This document shows, piece by piece, positions 35,230 through 44,150 of a DNA stretch of 64,000 bases (position 1 is the stretch's first letter; the number at the start of each line of letters is the position of its first letter). The position numbers and the translations under genes were made by a program. Location: positions 5,245 to 69,244 of the forward strand of contig CAVXTD010000024.1 in assembly GCA_963764565.1 (NCBI GenBank), written 5' to 3'. Under the pieces are notes generated by a model that was not told where the DNA came from, ran no database searches, and was given only the letters and a program-made list of their open reading frames with translations. Source of the DNA: DATBLE01 sp963764565. GTDB taxonomy: Bacteria > Actinomycetota > Thermoleophilia > Gaiellales > Gaiellaceae.

Positions 35230-35342
35230 TCGGCTCAGCCTAGCCCGCCGGGCCGCATGGCACCGGGCGGGGCCGGTGTCCGGAATGACGCCTGACGTTA
35301 CGCTCGTTGAATGCGCCCGGACACGATCGACGGGCGGTGCTC

Positions 35343-35816
35343 ATGGCGATAGCTCTTCGGACGTTCGCAGACAGCGACCTCGACGCGCTCTTTACCTGGG
35401 AGAGCGATCCTCGTGCGGTCCGGATGGCGGCGTTCACGCGGGCGAATCCGTCCGACCGGAGCGCGTTCGACGCGCACTACGAGCGCGTCCGCAGCGACCC
35501 TTCGAACACGCTGCTGGCGATCGAGGACGACGGCGAATTCGTGGGGACGGTGGGCAGCTTCACGATGGAAGGACAACGGGAGGTCACGTACTGGATCGCC
35601 CCGGCGCGATGGGGTCGAGGGCTCGCGTCGCAGGCCCTCCGTGCGTTCCTTGCGATCGAATCGACCAGGCCGCTTTATGGTCGCGTGGCCGGTCACAATG
35701 CCGCCTCCGCGAAGGTGCTTGGCCGGGCGGGCTTTATCGAGGTGGGCTCCGAAACGGCGTTCGCGCCGGGAGTCGGCGCCGAGGTCGTCGAGCGCATCTA
35801 TCGACTCGATCGCTAG
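35343..35816 (+). CDS. RimJ/RimL-like GNAT acetyltransferase
   Basis: 157 residues from ATG 35343 (an in-frame TTG at 35307 would add 12 non-conserved residues). IALRTFADSDLDALFTWESDPRAVRMAAF is the RimJ/L opening; GREVTYWIAPARWGRGLASQALRAFL holds the acetyl-CoA loop (W-G-R-G-L-A) and AGHNAASAKVLGRAGFIEVG the last helix. Complete; target unknown. Converges on the arr remnant. Confidence 0.82.
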   Translation: MAIALRTFADSDLDALFTWESDPRAVRMAAFTRANPSDRSAFDAHYERVRSDPSNTLLAIEDDGEFVGTVGSFTMEGQREVTYWIAPARWGRGLASQALRAFLAIESTRPLYGRVAGHNAASAKVLGRAGFIEVGSETAFAPGVGAEVVERIYRLDR

Positions 35817-36185
35817 CCGGTTGATTCCGCGCCCAACGGCTGGCGCTGCGGAACGCAGGGTGTCTGTCGAAGACGCGGCAAATGAGTCCTCGATCTGTTC
35901 CGTGCCCTCCTGCTGCAATGCATCGAGTCGGCCTCGCATCGCCTCGAGCTTCTCCGGCGAATGGCCGACCCAGCCGACGAGCTCGCCGACGACGCGCAGC
36001 GGCTCGCGGCTGCGGAAGGACTGCGTTGGATTCCCAGGGAACTTCTTGTCGGTGACGTTGGGGTCGTCCCGCACTCCCCGGTGGGCTCGACGATGTAGAT
36101 GCGCGCGCGGCCTATTACCGGCGGCGATCTCGGCACCCCAAACGGCGGCATCGAGAGTTGCGCTGAAGTAGACGTAGTTCATCAC
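35813..36185 (-). pseudogene. arr: 5'-truncated rifampin ADP-ribosyltransferase (arr) remnant
   Basis: The minus strand from 36185 reads YVYFSATLDAAVWGAEIAA, then in a second frame GRARIYIVEPTGE, then back in the first frame DDPNVTDKKFPGNPTQSFRSREPLRVVGELVGWVGHSPEKLEAMRGRLDALQQEG. These are the conserved central and C-terminal Arr blocks. The first ~35 residues, including the H-G-T NAD-binding part that opens intact Arr, are missing: at 36186 the sequence changes to a gene on the opposite strand. No start codon in context. Two compensating frame changes also break it. Non-functional. Confidence 0.75.
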
Positions 36186-36386
36186 TCGGCCCGCTTCGAA
36201 GTTCGATGGAAGCCCGATCTGACGATCACGTACGACTTGGCGCCGACCTCTGACGGCACCGAACTCACGGGTGAACTTGACTTCCGCCCGAGAGGCGTTC
36301 CTCTTAGAGTGCTGTTCTCGTTTCTCGCTCCCGTGATCAGGCGCGATGAGCTAGCGAGCTTCGCCTGCGCCAGCGTTCACGAATGA
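36186..36386 (+). pseudogene. 5'-truncated SRPBCC (START-like) domain fragment
   Basis: From 36186 the plus strand reads ARFEVRWKPDLTITYDLAPTSDGTELTGELDFRPRGVPLRVLFSFLAPVIRRDELASF, the last three strands and the C-terminal helix of an SRPBCC/polyketide cyclase-like protein, ending at a normal stop (36386). The first half of the domain is absent. It meets the equally 5'-truncated arr fragment head to head at 36185/36186, as expected of a deletion or rearrangement join. Confidence 0.65.
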
Positions 36387-36442
36387 CCCTGACGACGACA
36401 GCGCGGGAGCGGCGGTTATATGCCCGCTTCGCCTAGCCTCGC

Positions 36443-37045
36443 TCACGCGCCGACGCAGTAGCGCACGTGCGTCGCGAGCGGCGAGTGGATGACCTCGAGC
36501 GGCTCGAGGCGGAGGTCGGCGACGCCGTCGAGGAGCCGCTCGCCGGAGCCGAGCAGGACGGGGACGAAGTCGAGGACGAGCTCGTCGATCACGCCTGCCG
36601 TAAGCGCCTGGCGCACGGTCGACGCGCCGCCGGCGATGTCGACTCCGCGATCACCTGCGGCCTCCGAGGCGCGCGCGAAAGCGGCGTCGAAGCCGTCGCC
36701 GACGAAATAGAACGTCGTCCCGCCCGCGAGCTCGATCGGCTCGTGCTCGTAGTGCGTCAGGACGAAGACCGGAGCGTGGTACGGCGGCTCGTCGCCCCAC
36801 CAGCCGCGCCAGTCGCCCTGCCAAGGACCGCGAATCGGCCCGAACATGTTGCGTCCCATCACGTACGCGCCGCGTGGGCGCAGTAGCAGGTCGCGTGCGC
36901 GGGCGTCGGCGTCGTGCAGCGGCTCGTCGAGATGCCAGTGATGCAGCTCGATACCGCGACGGCCGAGAGGATGCTCGAGGCTTTGGTCCGGTCCTGCGAC
37001 AAAACCGTCGAGCGAAATGGACATATGACAGGTGGTTTCGCTCAT
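36443..37045 (-). CDS. RibD C-terminal / dihydrofolate reductase-fold protein
   Basis: 200 residues from ATG 37045. HMSISLDGFVAGPDQS opens the fold; YVMGRNMFG, PVFVLTHYEHEP and GDGFDAAFARASEAAGDRGVDIAGGASTVRQALTAGVIDELVLDFVPVLLGSGERLLDG are the NADPH-binding and C-terminal blocks of the YwjB/RibD_C group. These reductases are usually of unknown substrate. The gene is complete and solitary; 37046-37236 upstream of it has no recognisable content. Confidence 0.82.
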   Translation of the reverse strand: MSETTCHMSISLDGFVAGPDQSLEHPLGRRGIELHHWHLDEPLHDADARARDLLLRPRGAYVMGRNMFGPIRGPWQGDWRGWWGDEPPYHAPVFVLTHYEHEPIELAGGTTFYFVGDGFDAAFARASEAAGDRGVDIAGGASTVRQALTAGVIDELVLDFVPVLLGSGERLLDGVADLRLEPLEVIHSPLATHVRYCVGA

Positions 37046-37236
37046 GCTGGTTCGACTGCGCCGGTGCGCAGAAGTCATCGGTGTCAACACCTCGCAAAAA
37101 CACCGAGCGGACTCGTCCAACGAATCGCCCAGCGGCTGCTCGCGCTCTCACTCTCGGCATGCTCCTCAACGCCCTCATCGGACGCCCACCCCGAGCGCTC
37201 GTCGCCTATGACGGCCGCTAATTCCACATCAAGCCT

Positions 37237-37593
37237 CTAGCGGGCGAAGCCTCCCCAGGGGCCGAGGTACGTCGGGCCGAAGCCGTCGAGGAGTTCTCGC
37301 GCGGACGCGCTCGGATCGCCGTAGACGGTGAATCCCTTCACGTCGAGGCACGCCATGAATCGCCCCGCCCACTTCTCCATGAAGCCGTTGACGTGCGCGA
37401 TCATCGCGTCCGAGTCGGCGTACTTCTCGTAGAGATGGATGGTGCCGCCGTCCTCGCTGATGTACCACTCGTAGTTGAGCGTCGACGGCTCCTCGCGCGT
37501 GCCTTCGACCATCTCTTCCATCAGCGTCTTGAAGGTGTCGAGCTGACCGGGTTTGATCGCAGCCACGAGCACCCAGGAAACCTGTCCCTCCAT
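37237..37593 (-). CDS. Antibiotic biosynthesis monooxygenase (ABM/YgiN)-type protein
   Basis: 118 residues from ATG 37593, preceded by GGAGGACACG. QVSWVLVAAIKPGQLDTFKTLMEEMVEGTREEPSTLNYEWYISEDGGTIHLYEKYADSDAMIAHV is the dimeric ferredoxin-like ABM fold; family members act as cofactor-free quinol monooxygenases or simple binding proteins. It ends GPTYLGPWGGFAR. Complete, monocistronic by context. Confidence 0.82.
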   Translation of the reverse strand: MEGQVSWVLVAAIKPGQLDTFKTLMEEMVEGTREEPSTLNYEWYISEDGGTIHLYEKYADSDAMIAHVNGFMEKWAGRFMACLDVKGFTVYGDPSASARELLDGFGPTYLGPWGGFAR

Positions 37594-37660
37594 CGTGTCC
37601 TCCGTCCGTCGGTGGTTTGCTTGCACTCTACGGCGCCGGCCGCGGTTCCCGGTGCCCGGT

Positions 37661-38180
37661 CTAGCCGGAATGGCGGCGGCGGTAGGACCGTGTCTTCGTC
37701 CGGTTGCCGCAGAGCTGCATCGAGCACCAGCTCGCCGAGCGGTTGCGCGAGTAGTCGTAGAAGGCCCAGCGGCAGCCGTGGTTGCGGCAGGCCTTCAGCC
37801 TCGACCAGGTGCCGCCGCTCATCGCGGTGAACGCGACGGCGAGCACCCGTCCGATCGCACCGTCGACGCCCGGTGAGCGCGGCGCGAGCTCGGGAGTCCG
37901 CAGGTCGAGCGTCAGCTTCGCGGCGTCGGCCGCGCGGCGGAGCACGCCGTACGGGTCGCTCGACATCGGCTGGTGGTTGTTCGCGTAGAGCAGCTCGCGG
38001 ATCGCCTCGCGAACGTCGCGGGCATGGGCGAGATCGCGCTCTGGAGGCTCGCGCGAAACCCTGGTCGCTGAGCCAGGAATCGAGCCAGTCGCGGCCGTGC
38101 TCGAGGTCGACCGTGTTCACGAAGCCCTGAACGAGCGCAAGCGGCTCGGGGGCGGCCTTCGGGATGTCGTATCTCGGCAC
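37661..38180 (-). CDS. CGNR zinc-finger stress-responsive protein (frameshifted)
   Basis: GTG at 38180 with TACACT 6 nt upstream. The N-terminal ABATE-like domain (EPLALVQGFVNTVDLEHGRDWLDSWLSDQGF) is shifted by one extra base near 38054, then REPPERDLAHARDVREAIRELLYANNHQP, and the CGNR finger CRNHGCRWAFYDYSRNRSASWCSMQLCGNRTKTRSYRRR with its four zinc Cys. About 172 residues. The family is probably transcriptional. It faces away from the ABC permease and shares its promoter region, so it may regulate that transporter. Confidence 0.83.
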
Positions 38181-38186
38181 GACACC

Positions 38187-38196
38187 AGTGTAAACT
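38187..38196. promoter_or_regulatory. Bidirectional promoter with overlapping -10 boxes
   Basis: AGTGTAAACT: the plus strand gives TAAACT (38191-38196) 9 nt before the TTG at 38206; the minus strand gives TACACT (38192-38187) 6 nt before the GTG at 38180. The two boxes share the TA at 38191-38192. No ribosome site in either direction. Confidence 0.6.
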
Positions 38197-38205
38197 CGTC
38201 GCCGG

Positions 38206-41200
38206 TTGCGAGCCTTCTTTCCACTGACCGTCGCCCGCTCCAGGCTCGCGCGCCGACCCGGACGGGTTCTGCTCGTCGGGCTCGGCGTCGCCGCGGGTGC
38301 CGCAGCGCTGGCGGGTGTCCTCGGCGGCAGCCTGATCGCGCAGGACCGCAGCCTCGCCCGCACGATCGATCGGCTGCCCGGGGCCGAGCGCGCCGTCCGG
38401 GCGGTCTGGGGAGGACAGCCGGGGCAGCTCGGCGGGCAGTGGTCGGGCCTCGACCGGACGGCCCGCACGGAGCTGCGGACGGTCGGTCTCGGCGAGCCCT
38501 TCGCGGCGACGCTCTTCCGGGAGAGCACGTTCGGCGGCCATCTCGTCACGCTCGGCGGTGTCGAGGACCTCGGGCGCTGGGTCAAGCTGCGCTCCGGCCG
38601 CCTGCCTGAGCCCTGCCGTCCCGAGCGGTGCGAGGTCGTCCAGCTCGCCGGCTCAGGGCCGATCCCGAGCGTCCCGGGCGCTGCGGCTGGTCGTCGTCGG
38701 CCGCGGCAGTCTCACCTCGGCGCTCCCGATCGAGAATCTCATCTCGCGTGACCAGGTCGGATCGATTCTGGCCGAGGCGCAGCGCTACCACACGGCCGCG
38801 ACGCCGCCGTTCCTGCTCACGAACGGCGTGCGTGGGATCGCCGAGGCGCCGGCGCTCGCCGACACGTATCGCGGCTACGACTGGGTGGTGCCGCTGTCCG
38901 GCAGCTCGATCCATCCGTGGACGATCGATTCGTTCGCCCGCGCCGTCACCCGCGTGCGGTCCGACTTCGAGGCCGGCTCGGAGTTCTTCGACCTGCTCGC
39001 GCCCGTCGAGGAGGTGCAGGCGGCGGACGCCTCCAGCGTGGTCGCCGGGCGGCGGCTGCTCCTGATCGGCGGGCAGGCCGCCGCGTTGCTCCTCGCGTTC
39101 ACCGTGCTGGCGGCGGCGAGCCTGCGCCGCGACGTCGAGGCCTCGTGGCGGCGGCTGACGTGGCTCGGCGCCCGGCGCTCGCAGCTGCTGACCGCCGCTG
39201 CCGGAGAGTGGGGCGCCGTCGCCGCGCTCGGGACGGTGCTCGGCTGGGGGCTGGGGGCGGTGGTCGCGGCGCTCCTCGCCGATCGCGCCGGTGCGCCGCC
39301 GGGCGCCGTGCTCGCCCACTCGCTGCTGGCGGGCAAAGGCCTTGCGGTCGCGGGCGCGCTGGCGGTCGGGACCGCGGCAGTGCTCCTCCTCGGCCTCCGG
39401 GCGCCGGCGATCCGGCTCGGCGGCCGATCGCTCTCTCTCGTCGACGTGGCCGCGCTCGGGGCACTGGTCGCGATCGTTCTCAGCTTCGCGCGCGGCTCGG
39501 CGAACGCGGGCGACCTGGCCGCGCAGGGCGGAACGGGCGCGGTGCTGATCCTCCTGCCGGCGCTCGTCGCGTTCGTCGCGGCCGTCGCCTGCGCGCGCGC
39601 CCTCTCGCCTGCGCTCAGGCTGGTCGGCCGCGCCGGAGCCCGCGGGCCCGTCCCGGTCCGGCTGGCGGCGCTCTCGCTCGCGAGGAATCCCGGCCGGGCG
39701 GCGGTGGCGGTGACGTTCCTGGTCGTCAGCCTCGGCCTCGCGCTCTTCGCGGAGACCTACCGCGCGACGCTTGTGCGCGGCCAGCACGACCAGGCCGCCT
39801 TCGCCGTGCCTGCCGACGTCGTCGCCACGGAGGATCTGACCAAGCTCGTCACGATCCAGGACGCCGGCGCCGAGTCCGCGTACGCCCGGCTCGGTCGCGC
39901 GCGCGAAGTGGTCAGAGAGGAGGGCGGCGTTTCCCGGCTGACGAACTCGTCCGGCTTCACGCTGCTCGGGATCCCGGCCGCTGCCATTCCCGCCACCGGC
40001 GGCTGGCGCGGCGACTTCTCGCACGTCGTCGCTGGCCGAGCTCGCGCGTCGCGTCACGCCCGCCGGGCCGGTGGCAATGCGAGGTGTGCGGCTCCCGGCG
40101 GGCGCCCGCGAGCTCACCTGGCCGGCGTCGATCACGGGCGGCTACCTCAGGTTCCGGGTGTACGTCCTGACGCGGCGAGGCGACTACACGAGCTTTCTGA
40201 TCGGCGCCCTCCAGCCGGGGACGCCTGGTGTTCTGCGGGCGCGTGTCCCGGCCGCGGCCCGGGGTGGGCTCGTGACGACGCATCGGGCTCGAGCTCGCGA
40301 ACTACGAGCTCCACGACCTCGCGAACGCGGGGATCAACGCGGAGCGGCGGGCGGTCGGCGTGCTCACGCTGGGGACGCTGCGCGTGGACGGGCGCCGTCT
40401 GCCCATCGCGTGGGAGCGGTGGGTCGGAGCGAACGGCGTGCGGCCGGTGGGCGGCGGGGTCGTCCGCTACCACGTCACCCCGAGCCTCGTGTCGAGCCTG
40501 CGGCCGCGCCAGCCGACAGACGGCGTGCCGGTGCCGGTGGTGACGACACGGGCGATTGCGGCCGCGGCCGGAAAGGGTGGGATCCTGCCGGTTCAGATCA
40601 CGGGTCAGCGGCTCGTCACCCGCGTGGTCGGCATCGCGAAGCGCTTTCCGTCGGTCGACGGCGACTTCGTCCTCGCCGACCGGCAGACGGTCGCGACCGC
40701 GCTGAACGCGGAGGTGCCGGGCTCCGGCGTTTCGACCGACGTCTGGATCGACCTGCGGCCCGGTCTCGCCCCGGAGGCGGCGGCCGCGCGCGGGCCGCTC
40801 GCGGCGCTGGCGGTGTCCTCTCGTGCGGCGTACAGCCGCGACGTCGAGTCGGACCCGCTTGCGCGCGGGTCGCTGCTGACGCTGTCCGTGGCCGCGCTGG
40901 CGGCGCTTGCCCTCGCGCTCGTCGGGCTCGTGCTCGGCGTGGTCGCCGACCTGCGCGACGAGAGCGGGGAGTTGCTCGATCTCGAGGCGCAGGGAGCCGA
41001 CCCCGCGATGCTCCGCCGTCACCTCCGCCTGCGCGCGCTGCTGGTGTGTGCGCTGGGCGTCCTCGGGGGTCTCGGCACCGGCGCGGCGATGAGCGCGCTC
41101 GTCGTCGACCTGGTCTCGCTGACGGCGAACGCGACCGTCCCCGAGCCGCCGCTCCTGCTGGCCGTCGACTGGCGGCTCCTGCTGCCCGCGCTCGGCGGTT

Positions 41201-41361
41201 ACCTCGTGCTCGCCGGGGCTTTGGTCGTCCTCTGCACGACCCGGCTGCGCTTCGCAGGGGCGCGCCCCGTGGCGGAGGTCGGCGCATCGATGCGTGCGGC
41301 TTTCGGTGCAGCGTTCTGCGGCTGCGCTGTCGTGACACCGCGGGTCGGGCGCCCGAGATGA
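38206..41361 (+). CDS. Large ABC transporter permease, FtsX/MacB-like (three frameshifts)
   Basis: About 1,050 residues when repaired, with an N-terminal membrane helix (VLLVGLGVAAGAAALAGVLGG), a big extracytoplasmic part, a central group of helices (LLLIGGQAAALLLAFTVLAAASLRRDVEASWRRLTWLGARRSQL) and C-terminal helices (LSVAALAALALALVGLVLGVVADLRDESGELLDLEAQG and VDWRLLLPALGGYLVLAGALVVLC). Extra bases at 38675-38677, about 40030 and 40285-40287 break it into four frames. The last frame ends as ATGA with the ATPase. Probably exports or extracts a lipid or lipoprotein; substrate unknown. Confidence 0.78.
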
Positions 41362-42923
41362 CGACGGCCGTCGAGGTCAGGGACGTCTTCCGCGTTCACT
41401 CGACGCCGGAGGGCGACGCTGCCGCGCTCCAGGGACTGACGCTGACCGTCCGCCAGGGGGAGGTCGTCACGGTGCTAGGCCCGAGCGGCTCGGGCAAGTC
41501 GACCCTCCTCCGCATCCTCGGCGGGCTCGATCGCCCCTCGGCCGGAAGCGTCCGCGTCTTCGGGGCTGAGCTCTCGCGGCTTTCGCCGGCTCGGCTGGCC
41601 GCCTACCGGACCGAGACGCTCGGCTACGCCGACCAGCATTACGCGCTGGCGCTGGCGTCCGAGCTGTCCGCCCGCGAGCTGGTCGCGCTCCCGCTCGGCT
41701 TGAGAGGAGCGACTCGCCGCAGCCGCCTTGCTCGTGCCGACGAGCTGCTCGAGCGCGTCGGGCTGAGTGACAAGCGCGCATCCCGCCCGTCCGAGCTCTC
41801 GGGGGGCGAGCAGCAGCGGATCGCCGTCTGCGCGGCGATCGTCCACCGCCCGCGCCTGTTCCTCGCCGACGAGCCGACCGGCGAGCTCGACGCTACGAAC
41901 GCGGCCCTCGTCTACCGGGCGATCGGCGAGCTGGCGCGCGAGGCCGGCTGCACGGTGCTAATCGTCAGTCACGATCCGGAGTCCGCAACGATCGCCGACC
42001 GGGTGATCCGCATCCGCGACGGCCGCGTCAGCGGAGAGAGCTCGCGCCAATCCGCAGAGGAGGACGGCATCGTCGTCGGTCGCGGCGGCTGGCTGCGTCT
42101 CCCGGAGGAGCTGCTCGCCCGCGCCGGCATCCGTTCGCACGCGACCGCGCGGCTTTCAGACGACGGCATCGTCGTCTCCGCGCCGGCCGAAACGACGCCC
42201 GAGCAGCAGGCCGAGCCCACAGCCGTTCGTCTCGTCAGGCCGGAGGGCACCGTTGCCGAGCTGCGAGGAGCCGGCAAGCGGTTCGGCTTGACGCCGGTGT
42301 TCGAGGGGCTCGACGCCGTCTTCACGGCCGGAACCTTCCATGCGGTTACGGGGCCGTCGGGCTCCGGCAAGACGACGCTGCTGCACCTGCTTGCAGGGCT
42401 CGAGCTGCCGGACGCCGGCGAGGTGCTGGTGCTCGGCCGCGACCTCTCGAAGCTCGACCGGACGGCGAGGGCCAGGTACCGGCGCAACCACGTCGCCCTC
42501 GTCCGCCAGGAGGTCGGCCTCGTCCCGTTCCTGACCGCCGGCGAGAACGTCGAGCTGGGCCTCGCGGTCCGGGGCGTCGAAGCCGTGGAGGCGCGGCGCC
42601 GGGCGCTGGAGGCGCTCGACGCGGTCGGGCTCACCGAGCGATCCGGGCAGCGAGTCATCCGGCTCTCGGCCGGCGAGCGGGGCCGTGTGGCGATCGCCAG
42701 GGCTCTTGCGGCGAAGCCGGAGATCCTGCTCGCGGATGAGCCGTCCTCGCGGCTCGACCAGGCGAATGCCCTGGCTGTCGCCGCGCTTCTTCGCTCGCTC
42801 GCGCGCGACGCGGGCGCGGCGGTGGTCTGCGCCACGCACGATCCGCTCGTGATCGAGCAGGCCGACGTCGAGCTCGCACTACGAGGCGGCGGACCCGCAG
42901 CCGCCACGCTGGCCGCAAGCTAG
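41358..42923 (+). CDS. Tandem ABC ATPase with an AbrB-like insert between the two ATP-binding domains
   Basis: 521 residues, uninterrupted. Domain 1: Walker A GPSGSGKST (41-49), signature LSGGEQQR (147-154), Walker B LFLADEP (167-173), H-loop SHD (about 204). Domain 2: Walker A GPSGSGKTT (332-340), a weakened signature LSAGERGR (436-443), Walker B ILLADEP (456-462), His in ATHD (about 494). Between them residues 238-277 read like a SpoVT/AbrB swapped-hairpin: GRGGWLRLPEELLARAGI then ATARLSDDGIVVSAP. Partner of the permease just upstream (ATGA overlap). Both domains of one polypeptide would form the ATPase pair. Confidence 0.88.
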   Translation: MTTAVEVRDVFRVHSTPEGDAAALQGLTLTVRQGEVVTVLGPSGSGKSTLLRILGGLDRPSAGSVRVFGAELSRLSPARLAAYRTETLGYADQHYALALASELSARELVALPLGLRGATRRSRLARADELLERVGLSDKRASRPSELSGGEQQRIAVCAAIVHRPRLFLADEPTGELDATNAALVYRAIGELAREAGCTVLIVSHDPESATIADRVIRIRDGRVSGESSRQSAEEDGIVVGRGGWLRLPEELLARAGIRSHATARLSDDGIVVSAPAETTPEQQAEPTAVRLVRPEGTVAELRGAGKRFGLTPVFEGLDAVFTAGTFHAVTGPSGSGKTTLLHLLAGLELPDAGEVLVLGRDLSKLDRTARARYRRNHVALVRQEVGLVPFLTAGENVELGLAVRGVEAVEARRRALEALDAVGLTERSGQRVIRLSAGERGRVAIARALAAKPEILLADEPSSRLDQANALAVAALLRSLARDAGAAVVCATHDPLVIEQADVELALRGGGPAAATLAAS

Positions 42924-42930
42924 GCCGGGA

Positions 42931-42936
42931 TACGCT
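42931..42936 (+). promoter_or_regulatory. Leaderless promoter -10 of folD
   Basis: TACGCT, 6 nt before the GTG at 42943 and 7 nt after the ATPase stop. Confidence 0.5.
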
Positions 42937-42942
42937 TGCGCC

Positions 42943-43803
42943 GTGGCTGCGACGATCATGGACGGCGCCGCGCTCGCCGAGCGCATCAGGGCCGAGGTGG
43001 CGGCGGAGGCGGCCGAGCTCGGCTCACTCGGGCTCGCGACGGTGCTCGTCGGGGACGATCCCGCGTCCCAGATCTACATCGGCCGCAAGCACGAGGCGGC
43101 CCGCGAGGCGGGAATCGAGCCACACGACCACCATCTGCCGGCCGACACGAGCGAAGCCGACCTGCTCGCCCTCACCAGGCAGCTGAACGCCGACGACTCG
43201 GTGGACGGGATTCTCGTCCAGCTGCCGCTTCCCGCCCACATCGACGAGAGCCGCGTCCTCCGCTCGGTCGCACCGATCAAGGACGTGGACGGCTTCAATC
43301 CCGCAAGCGCCGGCCAGCTCTACCTCGACGAGCCGACGTTCGTGCCGGCGACGCCGCTCGGGATCATGGCGCTGCTCGAGGAGTACGACGTCGCGCTTCA
43401 AGGTGCGCGCGCGGTCGTGATCGGGCGGAGCACGATCGTCGGCAAGCCGGTGGCGCTCCTGCTCTTGCGCGCGAACGCGACGGTGACGATCTGCCACTCG
43501 CGCACGGCCGACCTCGCCCGGCACGTGGCCGAAGGCGACGTGGTCGTCGCAGCCGTCGGACAGGCGGGGCTCGTCTCTGCGGAGATGATCAAGCCCGGCG
43601 CCGCCGTGATCGACGTCGGGATGAACCGGACGGAACAGGGCCTCCGCGGCGACGTCGACCCGGAAGCAGCCGAACGGGCGCGGCTGATCACGCCCGTGCC
43701 CGGTGGTGTCGGCCCGATGACGATCGCGATGCTGTTACGGAACACGCTCAAAGCTGCGCGTTATCGCAGCGGAGAGCTTGCGTTCCCCGGGGTCGGGCGC
43801 TAA
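42943..43803 (+). CDS. folD: Bifunctional methylene-THF dehydrogenase / methenyl-THF cyclohydrolase
   Basis: 286 residues. The catalytic Y-x-x-x-K is YIGRK, followed by DGILVQLPLPAHID, the KDVDGF motif, and the NADP site GRSTIVGKPVALLLL, then CHSRT, DVGMNR and the C-terminal GGVGPMTIAMLLRNTL. It interconverts 5,10-methylene- and 10-formyl-tetrahydrofolate for purine and methionine synthesis. GTG start defined by TACGCT at 6 nt. Complete, no frameshift. Confidence 0.95.
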   Translation: MAATIMDGAALAERIRAEVAAEAAELGSLGLATVLVGDDPASQIYIGRKHEAAREAGIEPHDHHLPADTSEADLLALTRQLNADDSVDGILVQLPLPAHIDESRVLRSVAPIKDVDGFNPASAGQLYLDEPTFVPATPLGIMALLEEYDVALQGARAVVIGRSTIVGKPVALLLLRANATVTICHSRTADLARHVAEGDVVVAAVGQAGLVSAEMIKPGAAVIDVGMNRTEQGLRGDVDPEAAERARLITPVPGGVGPMTIAMLLRNTLKAARYRSGELAFPGVGR

Positions 43804-43880
43804 CGTTCGGCCCGCTTCAACCCGAGGTCGGCGGCTCGGTGCCCGGGTCGTCGTTTGTTTTTGCAGTGAAGGAGGATGTT

Positions 43881-44081
43881 TTGGCTGAGGGCACCGTCAA
43901 GTGGTTTTCGAACGAGAAGGGGTACGGCTTCATCGAGCGCAGTGAGGGCGAGGATGTCTTCGTCCACTTCAGCGCGATTCAGGGTGATGGCTACAAGACG
44001 CTGACCGAGGGTCAGAAGGTCGAGTTCGAGGTCGTGCAGGGCCAGAAGGGCCTGCAGGCGGCGAACGTCGTTCCGCTCTAG
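43881..44081 (+). CDS. csp: Cold-shock protein
   Basis: 66 residues starting at a TTG that has a perfect AAGGAGG (43869-43875) 5 nt upstream; the overlapping ATG at 43876 is in another frame. GTVKWFSNEKGYGFIERSEGEDVFVHFSAI contains both RNA-binding motifs (KGYGFI and VFVHF). Single OB-fold RNA chaperone, cytoplasmic, likely very abundant. The 77-bp leader (43804-43880) contains the run TCGTTTGTTTTTGC, unusually AT-rich for this DNA. Followed by the best Rho-independent terminator of the window. Confidence 0.95.
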   Translation: MAEGTVKWFSNEKGYGFIERSEGEDVFVHFSAIQGDGYKTLTEGQKVEFEVVQGQKGLQAANVVPL

Positions 44082-44106
44082 AGCTTCCCGTTTCGGAACC
44101 GGTATC

Positions 44107-44134
44107 GGGCCCCCGAAAGGGGGCCCTTCGTTTT
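44107..44134 (+). terminator. Rho-independent terminator of csp
   Basis: GGGCCCCC, GAAA loop, GGGGGCCC (44107-44126), then TTCGTTTT. Eight G-C pairs closed by a GNRA tetraloop and a T-rich tail. Confidence 0.92.
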
Positions 44135-44150
44135 GGGAGGATGTGAGTTC

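Noticed and set aside
31676..38200. Integrated element with attachment sites at tRNA-Cys
   Set aside because: No integrase, and I could not find a second copy of the tRNA 3' end up to 64 kb.
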